Shown here in pieces: positions 33,462-45,259 of a stretch of DNA of 64,000 nt. Source of the stretch: Ephemerocybe angulata (lineage: Eukaryota > Basidiomycota > Agaricomycetes > Agaricales > Psathyrellaceae); the NCBI GenBank assembly GCA_013368325.1, contig JAACJK010000019.1, positions 1 through 64,000 of the forward strand, read 5' to 3'. Every line of letters starts with the position of its first letter. Position 1 is the first letter of the stretch. The notes under the pieces were generated by a model. That model ran no database searches. It worked only from the letters and a program-made list of their open reading frames with translations, and was not told the origin of the DNA. The translations under genes and the position numbers were made by a program.

Positions 33462-36400
33462 CTATCGACGCTCGTTCCGTGAATACGGTTCGTCATCGTC
33501 ATCGTCACCTTCCTCCTCAAGCGAAGGAGAGAAGGTACGGCCAGTACCGCGACGACGAGGGGGAGACTCCCTGCGAGAGCGCGAGTGTGCACGGCGACGA
33601 GCCCTTGAGGGAGAGCGAGAGTCCCTGCGAGAGCCCGAGTGTGCACGGCGACGAGGAGACCTGGACCGGGAGGGAAGATGGTACGAGCGGGAAGGACTGC
33701 GCGATCGGGAGTGGTGATATCGCTGAGGGAAAGGCGCTCGATTCCAGCGAGAGTGAGCAATGATGGGGGAACGAGCACGGCGAGAACGGGCAACGGAGGG
33801 GGAACGAGCATGGCGAGAACGGGCAACGGAGGGGGAACGAGCACGGCGAGAGCGGGCAACTGAGGGAGAGCGAGCACGGCGAGAACGGGGAACCGAAGGG
33901 GAGCGACGGGGAGGGCGAACTGGGGAATGAGAACGTGAGGCTTGACGGCCCCTCCTGTGCTCAAAGTCGGCCGGAGCACGCCTGTACTCCGTTCGCTCAT
34001 GAAGCTTGTGAGCCTGACCAGAACGGGAGTTATGAACGGGAAGAACGATGCGTGGGACCGGAGCCCGTACAGTGGGACCACCAGAGCCTCGAGGCAGAAC
34101 GTCGGCGGGACGACGAACAGGGGGAGCTGGCGGCTCGGCGGGACGACGAACAGGGGGAGGAGGACCGGATTTCAGAGCACTCAAAGCGGCAGAAAGATCG
34201 CTCGGAGGGAAACGACTGGCCTCCCCAGAGCGGGATGAGCCCTGCACAAACTTTGGCTTTGGCTTTGGCTTTGGACGAGCCCGCGCACCACTGTCTTCGT
34301 CGTCGTCTTCTCCATCTTCTTCGGGCAATCCGTCCTCTCCGTTCCCATCGCCCGACTCCACCTCTACCTCCCCGCCATCCACGCGCTCCTTACGACGGCG
34401 ATCCTCCTTCTTCCTAACGTCTCCACGCCTTTCACGATCCCCCCAAGCTCCCTCTCCACAAAGGCAGCAGCACCCGCTGCTCGAGCACGAGCGCGGGCAA
34501 GAGGATGTGCGTCCCTGCCACCATCGTTGTTCCCCGATCTCGCATTGCGAGCTGCGAGCTCCTGAACAACCGGAAGGCAGTCGCGAACCCTCACGAGAAC
34601 AACCTCCTCCCCACACTCCGTAATTCCGATCACCAGGGCAATGTTCAAGTACGCAGGATCGTCTCGGGCAATACCAGCAGTTTCTGCAGCGCCGGAGTCA
34701 GCATTTTGTTGTAGACACGCAAATATAAGAGCTTACCATCGTCCCAGTGGTCAAAGAAAGGCGCGTTCTGCTGCTCCTCGGCGCCGCTGGTCCAGGCTGT
34801 GTGGAGCTCCGTTAAGTTGGCATGCTCCAACTTGTTGATTTCGAATCCTAGGGTACCAGGCGCCGGGATATGACGCGGCCAATCACGAAGGCACACCCGA
34901 TACTTAACGAAGAGGACCAAAATCTTCTTCCAAAAGTTCGTGAAGTTGGGAACATCGACGAATTGACCTAAAGAAAAAACGGGTAAGTAAACCGAAAAGA
35001 TGAGAGGATCACGCATACGTACAGAATAGGACTTGAATCATCATCCTCACTACACGTCGATAGTGATCCTTGTTCGACTCGTTGTGCTTTCTAACCCAAT
35101 CGGCCCCGTTGGGAAAGGTGCCACCCAAAAGCCGCAAGTCCTGACCAGTAGACGCCTTCTTCCTGGAGGGAGCCACACGGGAAGTGTAAGCGGGAGGAGC
35201 AGTCGCATTCGCCTCGCCGTCGGCCCCACCCCGGCCTCAGCCTCCTCGTCGTCAGCATTAACAGGGGCACCACCCGAACCACCGGCGACTCCAAACATGT
35301 TTTCAAGGGAGACTGAGTCTGCCTGCACGATGCCCATGTCAATAGCCCTGAGGAAGAGTCAGCAAATTTCACAAGCGTCAATTAGGCAATGTACATACTG
35401 TAAGGAGGTGATGTAGCGTTCGAGAAGGGCACGAACAGATACCTGCTCCCTCTGCGCAATAGCGCGAACGGAATCAGATGACGCGTACACCGTCGACATC
35501 TGGCGAGCAACCGGTTCACGGGACGTCAGAATGCAGGTCAAGTCGACGTCGGTCGTGAGGCGGAGACTGTGACACTGAAGGGAAATGCGTTAGGAAAGCA
35601 AGTGGTAGAAAGAGATTAGACTCACGATATCCTCCAGCTGGTGGCCGATTTGAGTCATCTCGCGAACGGCCGTCGTCGAGAACTCAGGCTCGCCCCCCGC
35701 CCCTTCGTTATGGAGGAGGTCCATTTGCCATCCTTCAATCCTGTCCTCGACTTCCTCCCGCGACATCTTCCAGTATTCGTCGCTAGCGTATTGAGCAAAG
35801 CCAGGGCCTCGCGGGACTGAATAATGAGATGTTAGTGGATCGAACACGGGACAAGATCGATGTAGACGTACACCGTGGGGTATCAGCCTGAATCTTCAAC
35901 CATTTCTGAAAAATATTGAATGGGCTCGGGTCCCTCGCGAGGCCAATACGAAAACCCGCGAGCTCAAGCAGTTGCCTGGGAGTCCGACCGTACTGACGAG
36001 CAAGATTCTCGACTGTCTGTACGAGGGAATCGATCTCCGCGCGGCCTTCCTTGGTGAGAATGGTCTTCCGGGGAATGCCAACGCCAGGCTCAGGGCTGGC
36101 GGAGCGAGGAGCGCGCTGCTTTCCCTTGTCGCGTCGAGGCTTTGCTGGTTCCTCGTCGTGTTCGTCATCAGGGGTGGGTGAGCGAGGAGGAGGAGGAGGA
36201 GTTGAGTGACGAGCCCGCTTCTTCTTCTTCTTTCCCTTCTTGCGTCGAGCACGAGGTTCTTCCTCGTCGGCCACTTGACCGTCCTCGGCATCTTCGTCGT
36301 CTTCATCGTCGGGACGGGGGCGCTTGCCCCGAACTTGAACACCCAAGTCATCCTCGTCTTCGGGCTCGACGTCGCCCATATCTTCATCAGAAGACTCAGC

Positions 36401-38207
36401 ATCTCCGTCCTTCTCCATATCGAAGTCTTCGTCGCGAGTGTCGGTGGCGTCGCTCTCGATGACTTCCTCCCTGTTCTTCTTCCTTGGGGAAAGAGAGGGG
36501 ATACCCGCCGTGCTGTGCGCTTCGAAGTCACCAAAGCGCTGAGGGACGCGAGCCGAACGGGATGGGCGGGTGGTCGCTGGGAGGGCTGGGTTACCTCCAC
36601 GCGGCATGCCGCCAGCGGTGGAGGCTGATGGTGGAGGAGCAGGTAGAGCAGGAGAGGCGGCGCTTCGTCGACCCTCCAGGATACGGACCCTCTCGCAAGC
36701 ATTGTCCCACTGCTCTTCCATGTCGATCTCGGGGCCTGGGAGCAAAGAATGGCGACCGCTCCCCCATTCTGGGACGTAGCCAGCAGGAAGACGCTCCCAG
36801 CGCAGGCTGGTCGTATTGTAGAAGGTGGTGTATTCGAGGAACGGTGCGGCAGGGTCCAGGATATAGCGCCGAGGCACAGGGACGAGGCGGATCCAAGCTG
36901 TGAGCACAAACTGACCCCTCAGGCCAGGAGCAGTGCGCCCACACTGCACCCAGTAGTACCCTTCAGGCTTCGACCTCAGGCTTGAACGGTTGTACGCGTA
37001 GTCGCAGGTGGTGGAAGGGCACTCGGGAGCGGGCGGAGCATCCTCAGCACGAGGAATGGGGCGAGGCTTGGGTCGAGTGCTCGTAGGTGTAGAGTCCCCG
37101 GCGTCCTCATCGCTGGCTACAGGGCCTGATGGGGGGCTAGATAGAAGACATCGCGAGTCAGCTACCTGGTATCGTACGTGACATGATTGTGCGTACCTTC
37201 TCCTGGGTGGAGCAACACTACGTTGGGTCGCCGAAGAGGAGGCGTTTTGGTTGGAGATAGAACTGGTAACAACGTCGAGTCAGATTGAGAAATTCTGAGG
37301 GAAGGATGGCCAGTACTCACCCCTGTCCCCGCACATATGGCTGCGAGAGGCGACGAAGATTCTCCGTTACATCGGTCGCTTTGTTGATGAGGGCCGCAGT
37401 GGCACGAGCGGAAGATGTCGATGTGGTCGCAACAGCGGGGGCGGCGGCGGGGGAGGAACCTTGTCGTGAGCGAGGGTACCCGTAAGGCGCGTTGTATCCG
37501 AAGGGCAGGAGAGGGAAGGTTGGCGACTTCGATGGCCGTCCTCCATACGGCGTCCGTTCCCCGGAGTCAGAGTCGCTCTGCGAGGGATCTCTACGAGGGG
37601 TAAATAGACTACATGTAAATAAGCAAACCACGACGGCGAAGCCGAGTTATTCGACGCACCTTTGACCATCTTCGACGGGTGGCGATGAGCCATGAGCACC
37701 GTCTTCATCCTGAGCACCGTCCTCGTCCTCCTCATCATGAACGGGAGGGGATGAGCCCCGAGCGACTTCCTCGTCCTCCTGATCGTCGACCGGCGCAGAA
37801 GATCCACCAGCCACCTCCTCCTCCTGCTCCTCCTCATTGGGTGGAGGCGAACCATGAACCTCCTCCTCGTCTTCCTGGGCAGGGCTGCGCGGCAATGTTA
37901 GCGTGACAGTCCTTGTCGAGAAGGTTGAACACTCCAGCGACCAACGAGTCAAGCGGAGAAAACCGACGCCCAGCGACCAAAGAGTCAAGCTGGGAGCTCG
38001 GCGACCAACGAGTCAAGCCAGAGCGCGTCGGGGAAGAAAGGAGGGTTGATAAATGAAGAGGATACCGAACTTACCTTGGGGCGGGAGCAGGATCAGCGGC
38101 GCGAGTACGAGCGCGAGTACGAGGGGCTTTACGCTTCTTGCCTGTGGCCTGGAAGGTCAAAGTAAGTTAATTGCCATCCTTATTTGAGAAAAATTGGGCG
38201 TACCATT
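33462..38207 (-). CDS. Large acidic, Arg-Ser-rich protein carried by the KDZ element (gene S)
   Basis: About 12 exons on the - strand. The start codon at 38207 is followed at once by a GTACGC donor, and exon 2 gives ATGKKRKAPRTRARTR. Next come an acidic exon (EEEQEEEVAGGSS), a Ser/Pro exon and a conserved-looking exon (36980-35880) with YYWVQCGRTAPGLRGQFVLT and WERLPAGYVPEWGSG. A Lys-rich nuclear-type stretch follows (RARRKKGKKKKKRARH). Further exons carry YASDEYWKMSREEVEDRIEG, TSREPVARQMSTVYASSDSV and GGTFPNGADWVRKHNESNKD. The last exon is rich in RS dipeptides (SPSVARSRRARSPSVARSRH) and ends at 33462. A frame change between 34430 and 34380 needs an unseen intron or is a mutation. Function unknown. 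The basic and RS segments suggest a nuclear, nucleic-acid-associated role (inference). Confidence 0.6.
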
Positions 38208-38998
38208 TTCAGAACGGCTGAAGGCGAACGAGAAAGAGAAGGTCGGGAAAGAGGGGAGATGAAAAATTTCGCCCTATAAAGCCCCGCAAGCAGACCCCCG
38301 GACGGGCGGGGGTTCCGGGGCCCATATTTTGGCTCTATTCTTACCTGAATATTCGCCCGCGTACCCTCACATTTCAGGGTGCGAGGCGGATCAGCTGGGG
38401 CGCTTGAAGTTTACCCGCCAAGCAGGCCGGGGGCTCTACAAGCGAGATTAGCTCAACGTTGAATGCGCTTCTGGGAAGAGAGAGAAACTCACGTTGAATC
38501 ACCTGTTGAAATTCCACACAGCGTGAGTTGAGGCCAGAGCGAGGTGGAAGGAGGGAGAGGAACGACGCCGCGCTGTTGAGGTTGGTTTGCTTGGTCATGC
38601 CATAGCCGATGGCCGAGACGCCCCATCAAATCAAGGCCCCCGAAACCGGCAGAATAGGCGCCAAACGCAATATTCCCCAAAGGTGGGACCTCCTTGCCGA
38701 TGCCGAGCTGAATCGGGCCTCACGCCTACGCCTCCTCCCTCCAGGCACAATCCTCGAGTCCTTCGAGTCGGTCAGCCTGGGACGTCAGAAAGAGAACAGC
38801 GGGCCAATTATTTGAATATATATCCTTCTACATACAGAAGTATTTACCGTAGAATTTCATCCTTGAATAATTGAATTCGGTGAAGGGATCGTCGGTAGAG
38901 AACCCTAGCTCAGTCTCCCTATAGCAGTCTCAGTACCAGAACGAGAACATGTAAAGTATATCTACTCACCGCCTAAAGATGCTCCTCCAATCGAAGAC
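38208..38998. other. Region between genes S and T
   Basis: Upstream region of gene S and 3' flank of gene T. A GC-rich palindromic phrase (CCCCCGGACGGGCGGGGGTTCCGGGG) lies near 38295. No coding evidence was seen. Confidence 0.4.
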
Positions 38999-39704
38999 TC
39001 AGGCCCTCCTCTGGAACCGCAGTGAGCCTCGTCGGAAGTCCACCACCAGCTGACCGGGGCCCAGTATCGCCTCCCCAGACAGTTCAAGAACTTCGTTCAA
39101 TGCCTCAGCTACCCGACGACGTAAGGGCTCCCAGAGTCGCCAGGACCCTCCATAGCAATCCAAGTTAGTCGCTAAGGACTGATACTTGTGAACCGCCGTG
39201 CTGATCTTGCATAACTTCTCCTCCTCCTCGTCAAAGATGACCCCGGCGCCTTCCAAATCGTCCTTCTGGCGGGCGGCGAACTTCTCGCACAGAGACTTGA
39301 GGTATTCCGATAGGTTCTTGTTATCCATGGCGGTGTCAAGGCGCTTCTCGAGTTGGGGGATGCGGTCAGACAGGACCTCGAGATCCGTTCGGGCTGGTCT
39401 TCATTGACGTTAAACAACGTCTACTCCGAGTGCCAAAGCAAAGCGAATAGGACTCACTTCTGGGCAGGGAGAGGCTTTTTTGGGGCCTCCTCTGGCTCGT
39501 ATTTCTGCTTTAACCTGGCAGCCCTCCTGCGACCAACGCGCTTCGCCTTGTTGATGACTTCCTTGTACCTATCGCACAAATGAATATATGGTTGCCCCTC
39601 TCCATGAATAATACGTACCGCTGATAGGAACGGTTACTCTTAGAACGATTTGCGGCCTTTTTCTCTTCAGGGGTGGTGTACAGTCGCGGACGCCCGGGCG
39701 GCAT
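38999..39704 (-). CDS. Basic/coiled-coil protein carried by the KDZ element (gene T)
   Basis: Three exons in phase (39704-39619, 39568-39458, 39398-38999) give 198 residues. The N-terminus reads MPPGRPRLYTTPEEKKAANR and continues with a strongly basic stretch (NKAKRVGRRRAARLKQKY). This resembles the basic part of a DNA-binding region (bZIP-like, inference). The remainder is helical and charged (EVLSDRIPQLEKRLDTAMDN; CEKFAARQKDDLEGAG), ending FRRGSLRFQRRA. Introns use GTACGT and GTGAGT donors. It shares an upstream region, with repeated motifs, with the transposase gene. It could be an accessory DNA-binding factor of the element. Confidence 0.65.
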
Positions 39705-40832
39705 TGTGGTTGTCGAGAGCCAAAAGGTCTGCTTAAGGAGAAAGTTAATTGGATCATTGCACATTTCTGGCAATGGTCTGACCTTTATTCCAACGGCCTC
39801 GCCATGCCTTCCGGCTGGGCTCATTCGAAAGGTATTTTCGCTCTGATCACATAGATATAAAAATCTAGGCGTCAAGTGCGGTCGTTGCCTCGGGAATGCC
39901 CTGTCGATCCGCGGTGCGCGCACGGACCAGGCCCAACGGTTCTTATCATCGCGATGGAGGCTAGGGCGAACCATGAAAGGTGGTTAGCTTTCGTGACAAT
40001 AGAATCAATAGTTACTAAACCTACCTGAGTCGTTCTGAGAGCAGGGAGGAGTGGTAGGCTATAAAAGGTCATGGTAAGCGAAAGTTGACACGGGCGCTTA
40101 ACGATTGGACACGGAGGAGTGCACCAGGGCCCCAAACCTCAAAGCGCCAGCGACCACAGAGTCAAGCTAGCGACCATAGCTGACCAAGGAGTCAAAGCTA
40201 TGGTGAGGTGGGCATGGGCGCAGCGACCAAGGAGTCAAGCTGCGCCGCCGAGGAGAAGAGGATCTGGTGGCATGATGGGGGAGGACGAGATCTTCTGAGT
40301 ACTCACCTGTTCGTCTTTCCGGCATCCACTTCGTTCTCATGTGCTGGCCATCGTCCCGTCGCTGCGTAGGAGTCTGAGAAAGGTGAGCGGTGAGAGATGG
40401 AGGGTGTACGTTGGCAGGATTGGGACTCCGACCCCTGTCCAGTGGGCACGTGTCAGATATAGCACCCGTGGGAACTTGGGGCCATAACAATTTCCACCCG
40501 CGTCCTCCTCATCTCATCACATCACACACCAAGAACGCGTCCCGGTAAGTCCAAGTTCGCGTACCTCCCCTCTTTCTACCCTGCTACAGAAGTGACTAGA
40601 CTCTTTGGTCGTCACTTACGGACTTGACTCTGTGGTCGTCCACTGTGGTGTTTAGTCGACTTGACTCTTTGGTCGTCGACTTTCGTCTTGCTTTATCTTA
40701 TGCATCAGCGACTTACCCTTTCACAGGTCCTCCTCGTCTCATCACATCACACACCAAGAACGCGTCCCGGTAAGTCTCCTGTTCGCCTACCTCCCCTGTT
40801 GGTGCGCCCCCAATAAGACGGCGTGGACTGCA
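39705..40832. promoter_or_regulatory. Divergent control region of the KDZ element with repeated 19-bp motifs
   Basis: Lies between gene T (-) and the transposase (+). Motif AGCGACCAAGGAGTCAAGC and close variants occur at 40149-40167, 40178-40199 and 40222-40240. Inverted copies (CTTGACTCTTTGGTCGTC and variants) lie at 40598-40614, 40623-40640 and 40658-40680. Three more forward copies are in an intron of gene S (37936-37954, 37972-37990, 38001-38018). The core contains TGACTC, a half-site typical for bZIP factors. A second duplicated phrase, CATCACACACCAAGAACGCG, occurs near 40522 and 40745, each followed by GTCCCGGTAAGT. Confidence 0.6.
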
Positions 40833-43429
40833 ACACTGGAGGCGTTCCTGAGATCCCGAGGGTATAGGATCGAAGGGCAGGATGTCATACGGCGGAAGTT
40901 TACGGCCAGCCTCCGGTGGTATACTGTTCTATGGCTGGAGACAGAGGCGGCCTTGCAAAAGGTGTTATCAACGGCACTAGGGGGAGGTGGTGTCGATGGG
41001 GAGAAAGAGGGTGATGTGGCCGATACTGAAGGGGACGAGGATGGGTTTTGGGAGGATATCGAGGACAGCGGGCTCGATTATCTTGCGCTTTGTTGTCCTG
41101 CTTGCTTCGGAGCGAGAGAGGGGATAGTCAAAGGGGGTTCAGAGTGAGTGTCTTTCTGTTCGTGTATCATTACATTCACTGATGCTCTATTGAACAGACC
41201 CGACGTTATAGTCTGCTTGGACGCCTGCTTCACACAGAAGAGGCGCAATCCCGTTCGTGGTAGAACCAAGGACCCTCCACTTCGCCATCCGATGTCCGCA
41301 TTCCTAACGCGGGAAGAAATGAAGAGTGCAGAGAACTACGTGGAGGACCTTCGGCCCTCGCGCGCGAAGGCGCCCAGGAAGGAGACGGGATCGAAGGAGA
41401 CGGTAACGGGGCCTGACATGGTTGAGGAAGGAATGAAGGTTCCGAAGTCCGTGTTGGATGCCTGTTTGGACTCCTTCAAGGCGGCCGACGAGAAACGGAC
41501 GAAGGCCAGCACCAAATACTTCGCGGACACGGGGCTCATGGCACTGCTGTGTCGTCACGACAGAGTCTTGTGGCTCGCAAATATGACTACGGCCGGGGAA
41601 CGTCAGTACTTCGCTATCGCACTCATCTTGAAGCTCTTCAAGCACCTCCCCAAAGACACGTCGGTGGGGATCATGTACGACATCGGTTGTCAGTTGGAGA
41701 GAAGCTGTCGGAAGTGGGGGATGATGGTGGAGATTACACCGAGGATAAGCTGGGCGGTATCTGTCTTCCACGCCTACGGTCACCAATGGCCTTGCCAGCT
41801 CATCTACCACCCTCGGAAGCGCAAGGGCTTTGGGCTGTCGGATGGCGAGGGTTGCGAGCGGTTCTGGAGCGCTATCGAGTTCCTCATTCCGACTCTGCGC
41901 GTCTCGGGGGTGCGTTCTCATTCCGACTCTGCGCGTCTCGGGGACTAACTGGTTTATTCTAGTATCACCAGCGGCTCTTCACGCTGGACGTTCAAGTGTC
42001 CTATCTACGCGGCCAGTCGCTACTCCTCCTCGGGCAGTGGATTAAGCGCAAGTTCGAGAAGTGTCGGGCAAAACGAAACGCAGCGTTGGAGGTGCTCGGA
42101 GACCTGACGTACAGCGAGGACGAGCTCCGTCGAGAATGGGAATCGCAAGTCGGTGCTCAAACAAAGCCACTCGTCGTTGCTACCGGGGGGCTAGCGAAGA
42201 AGAGTATCAAGGTGATCCTGAGTCTCATGGAGTTCAGGTCGAATCTACAGAAAGATATCCAGAAAATCGACCGTAAGGTATCGAGGGTGCAGGCGACGGA
42301 TGGGTTGGATGACCTAGTGGAGTCGAGGGGCTTGTTAGCCTCCCGTGTGGAAGAAGTCTCCGAGCAGATAGATGTGAAACGGAAGGCATTGGGTGTGCGG
42401 GACGAGAGGAATCTGAAGGATTTAATCAAGGATAAGTACTTGGAGCTGCGTCTGAAGGCTCTGGCAGTGAAGGAGCGGCTTCGGGCGAAGCTCCAGGGAC
42501 GAAAGTTTGAGTTTGAACGTGTGGATCGGGCGTACCAGCGGGTAACGGCGAACGGTGAGTTGTTATATCCTTGTGCTGCCTGCGGTTGAGAAGATGCTGA
42601 GGGGCGACGGACCGTTCTTCCAGAGTCCAGCCTTCTTTCGCACATTCAGAAACAAGTCGGTCGGCACCAAGGCACCATCGTCAGCACTATGAAGAAGTAT
42701 AACGACATGTGCAGGGATTTGGAGAAGATGATTAGGGAGGGTAAGGCACCGGTGGGCGCCATTTCCCCGCGTCCCATTCCGAAGGAAGAGCTGTACTCCA
42801 TGGACGTTGATGCACCGATATGGGACGACTCCGGGTTGAACGATGTAGCTTCTGGAGAGATTCCGGGATGGCTCGGAAACGACGAGATTCGTAGGGGTAT
42901 CATTGCATGGTTGGATCTCCAGCGCTGCGACGAGGAACTGGTTAGGCTGAAGCAAGAATGCCTTAACATTCACACATGGGCCCGACGAGAGTGGGATGCC
43001 CTTCACAAGGCTTTGGAGGAAACCGGTCAGTTCTAGTCCTGGGTAACGACGGTATTCTAACACTCCGTGTTTCTAGTTTGCGACAATATCAAATACCAGC
43101 TTCATAAACGGCAAGCAGAGCTTTCTAAGCTCATCACGACTTGGCGAGGGTTAATCCGAGCGGTCGCACCGGGCGTCTATTCGTTGGACTGGACTTCTGT
43201 GGGTAAAGTTGATATCACAACGGCAACCATATTCGATACAGGTGCGGGGAGCGACTCGGAGGAAAGCGATGTGAGCCAAGACTCTGAGCTGGAGGCCGAT
43301 GACATTGTCGTTCAAGCGTTGGAGTCTATGAACCTTCTCGGGGACGAGGAGGTTGGGGTGGAGGGCAGTGACCAGGAGAATACGGTTGATTCTGACTTTG
43401 GGTCGCCCAGGAAGCGCCGACGTGAATGA
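40833..43429 (+). CDS. KDZ-family transposase (5' end unresolved)
   Basis: Five exons: about 40833-41143, 41198-41909, 41963-42554, 42624-43025 and 43077-43429, all with consistent phases. Together they give about 790 residues. RNase H-like catalytic landmarks are VCLDACFTQKR (first Asp), MYDIGCQLE (second Asp) and SDGEGCERFWS (Glu). Around them are DTGLMALLCRHDRVLWLAN and HAYGHQWPCQLIYHPRK, typical of KDZ transposases. The N-terminal part shows CCPACFG, but the longer Cys-rich N-terminus usual for the family is not found in frame and no ATG is in frame in exon 1. The start is therefore unknown, or the copy is 5'-defective. The C-terminus is acidic (SDSEESDVSQDSELEADD) and ends in KRRRE. Confidence 0.88.
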
Positions 43430-43534
43430 CCCGGCATCTGGCCTTTATATCTGTACAGTACCATCTAGTAGTAAATGATTTGGTATTGTAATGTTCTACA
43501 TTTGTCCTCCCGTTGCTTCGAAAGAGGACTTGGC

Positions 43535-44165
43535 TGTATTTTCGGGGCGAGCGAGTGGCTGTACGCACGCGCGGGAACCATCAATATTGGTAAGCTTACC
43601 CTTTTTGGTAGCCTCCTCCTCCTCCGGCCTCTCCTCCTCGCCTCCTGGGCCCCCTCGACTTGGCTAAGAAATTCTGAGGTGACAGAACGGCCCAAAATGC
43701 CTCAATTATTGCTTATATCGCCTTTTCTAGATCTCCAAAGGTACTATGGCCTTACAGGAGGGCTTTATTGGTGGACTTGGCGCTTTTTTCCGTGCGTGCC
43801 AGTGGCTGTACGCGCGCGCGGGAACCATCAATATTGGTAAGCTTACCCTTTTTGGTAGCCTCCTCCTCCTCCCGCCTCTCCTCCTCGCCTCCTGGGCCCC
43901 CTCGACTTGGCTAAGAAATTCTGAGGTGACAGAACGGCCCAAAATACCTCAATTATTGCTTATATTGCTTTTATTAGAAGTACAATGATACTCGGGCCTT
44001 GCAGGAGGATGATGTTGGTGGACTTGGCGCTTTTTTCGGCACGAGCGAGTGGCTGTACGCACGCGCGGGAAACATCAATATTGGTAAGCTTACCCTTTTT
44101 GGCACCCTCCTCCTCCTCCTCCACCTCAATCTCCTCACTCTCTTCCTCCCTGGAGCCTCTTGCAT
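43535..44165. repeat. Right array of about 220-245-bp units, inverted relative to the left array
   Basis: Three units carry the reverse complement of the left-arm landmarks: GGCTGTACGCGCGCGCGGGA, TCAATATTGGTAAGCTTACC, CCTCGACTTGGCTAAGAAAT and CCTCAATTATTGCTTATAT. The third unit is partly diverged. Confidence 0.9.
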
Positions 44166-44360
44166 TGATTGAGCAAAATGTTGAGTTTATATACAAGGCC
44201 TTCTGTTTATATATATACATATATATTTAAATTATGTTGTATGGATAACCAGGGTTACTCTTAGGCCAGGACTTGTGTACTGTTTGTTTACTTTGTGAAG
44301 AATGATAATCTATTGCGCTACTATAAGGAGTATGCATATGGCAGGAGGCCTTTGTCTTAT

Positions 44361-44431
44361 GAACTCCTTGTAGCTCAGTGGTACCCATGACATCGAAGGA
44401 CGATTCGGTACCACGAAGGCTGCAGGAGTTC
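44361..44431 (+). other. tRNA-like stem-loop
   Basis: GAACTCCT at the 5' end pairs with AGGAGTTC at the 3' end, followed by CA. An inner pair GTGGTACC / GGTACCAC also matches perfectly. TAGCTCAGTGG fits the A-box of a tRNA gene and GATTCGGTACC is near a B-box. The D and anticodon stems do not fold as in a normal tRNA, so this is not called a tRNA gene. It may be a decayed tRNA-derived sequence or simply a hairpin in the transposon arm. Confidence 0.35.
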
Positions 44432-44439
44432 CATTCTCC

Positions 44440-45259
44440 CTTATGCCATTTCTTTTTTAATTCCTGTTGCTAGTTGGTCATGGAAAAGCTGGTAATGCTG
44501 GGTAATGCTGGGTAATGGCTTTGCCTATAAAGGAAAGGGATTCTGTTACCAGGGATAGACTTTGGTTCTATCGATGTCCCTTATTCCTTTCCATGGTAAC
44601 AGAATGATTACCTGGTCACACTATTTACTTACTTTTGTCTTGTGTTCTGGTAATCATTAGGAAATATATCCTTATCCTAGGTAAGGGTTTCCAATCGATG
44701 CACTTTACCCCTTTCCATGGTAATAGAATGATTACCTGGTTACACTATTTACCTTGCATTCTGGTAAACATCAGGAAACATATTCTCATCCCAGGTAAAG
44801 GTTTCATGCCCAGGGAGGTCTGTTTTGTCCTGGAAGAGCTTGTTCAGGTGAGGGCACTACTCTTTGGGTAGAATACCTTTTTCCCAGGTAATAAGTCTAT
44901 GCCCAGGATAGGGAAAAAGGTAAGGGTCAAGGTTTAATATACTGCTTTTCCTTTACCTAGGTAATCGTATAGAGCTACGGAAATATCCGGAAGAAGGGTA
45001 AAGCCCATATAGGTCAATTTAGCCATTGATTCAGCCATTCCGGGCATAGGGAACCAATTTCTCTGTCGTGTGGATGAGAACATGTTGGAGATATCATTTG
45101 GGACAAATAGATGGTATAAGATAGGACAACATGAGGATATGGGAGGAAGAGTTGATGCATTACACTTATTTCATTTGCATGGCTTCGCAGTCTTTAGATT
45201 TGAGCCCAACGATCTCCGAAGTGCCCGGAATGGCTGAATCATTGGCTGAATCGACGAAT
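44440..45259. other. Right arm of the KDZ element, non-coding
   Basis: Rich in imperfect copies of CCATGGTAACAGAATGATTACCTGG (for example near 44595 and 44715) and GGTAATGCTGG. These echo phrases of the left arm between 31000 and 31480 in inverted form. No gene seen. Confidence 0.5.

Noticed and set aside
33416..34081. 221-residue - strand frame rich in Leu/Pro/Val
   Set aside because: Alternative frame of the RS-dipeptide exon of gene S, created by its repeat.
35150..35240. Frameshift in gene S between the EAEAG and DLRLLGG segments
   Set aside because: A GTGGGG..GGTCAG intron joins both in phase, so no mutation is needed.
44361..44431. Genuine tRNA gene
   Set aside because: Closing stem and A-box fit, but the D-arm and anticodon arm cannot be formed normally.
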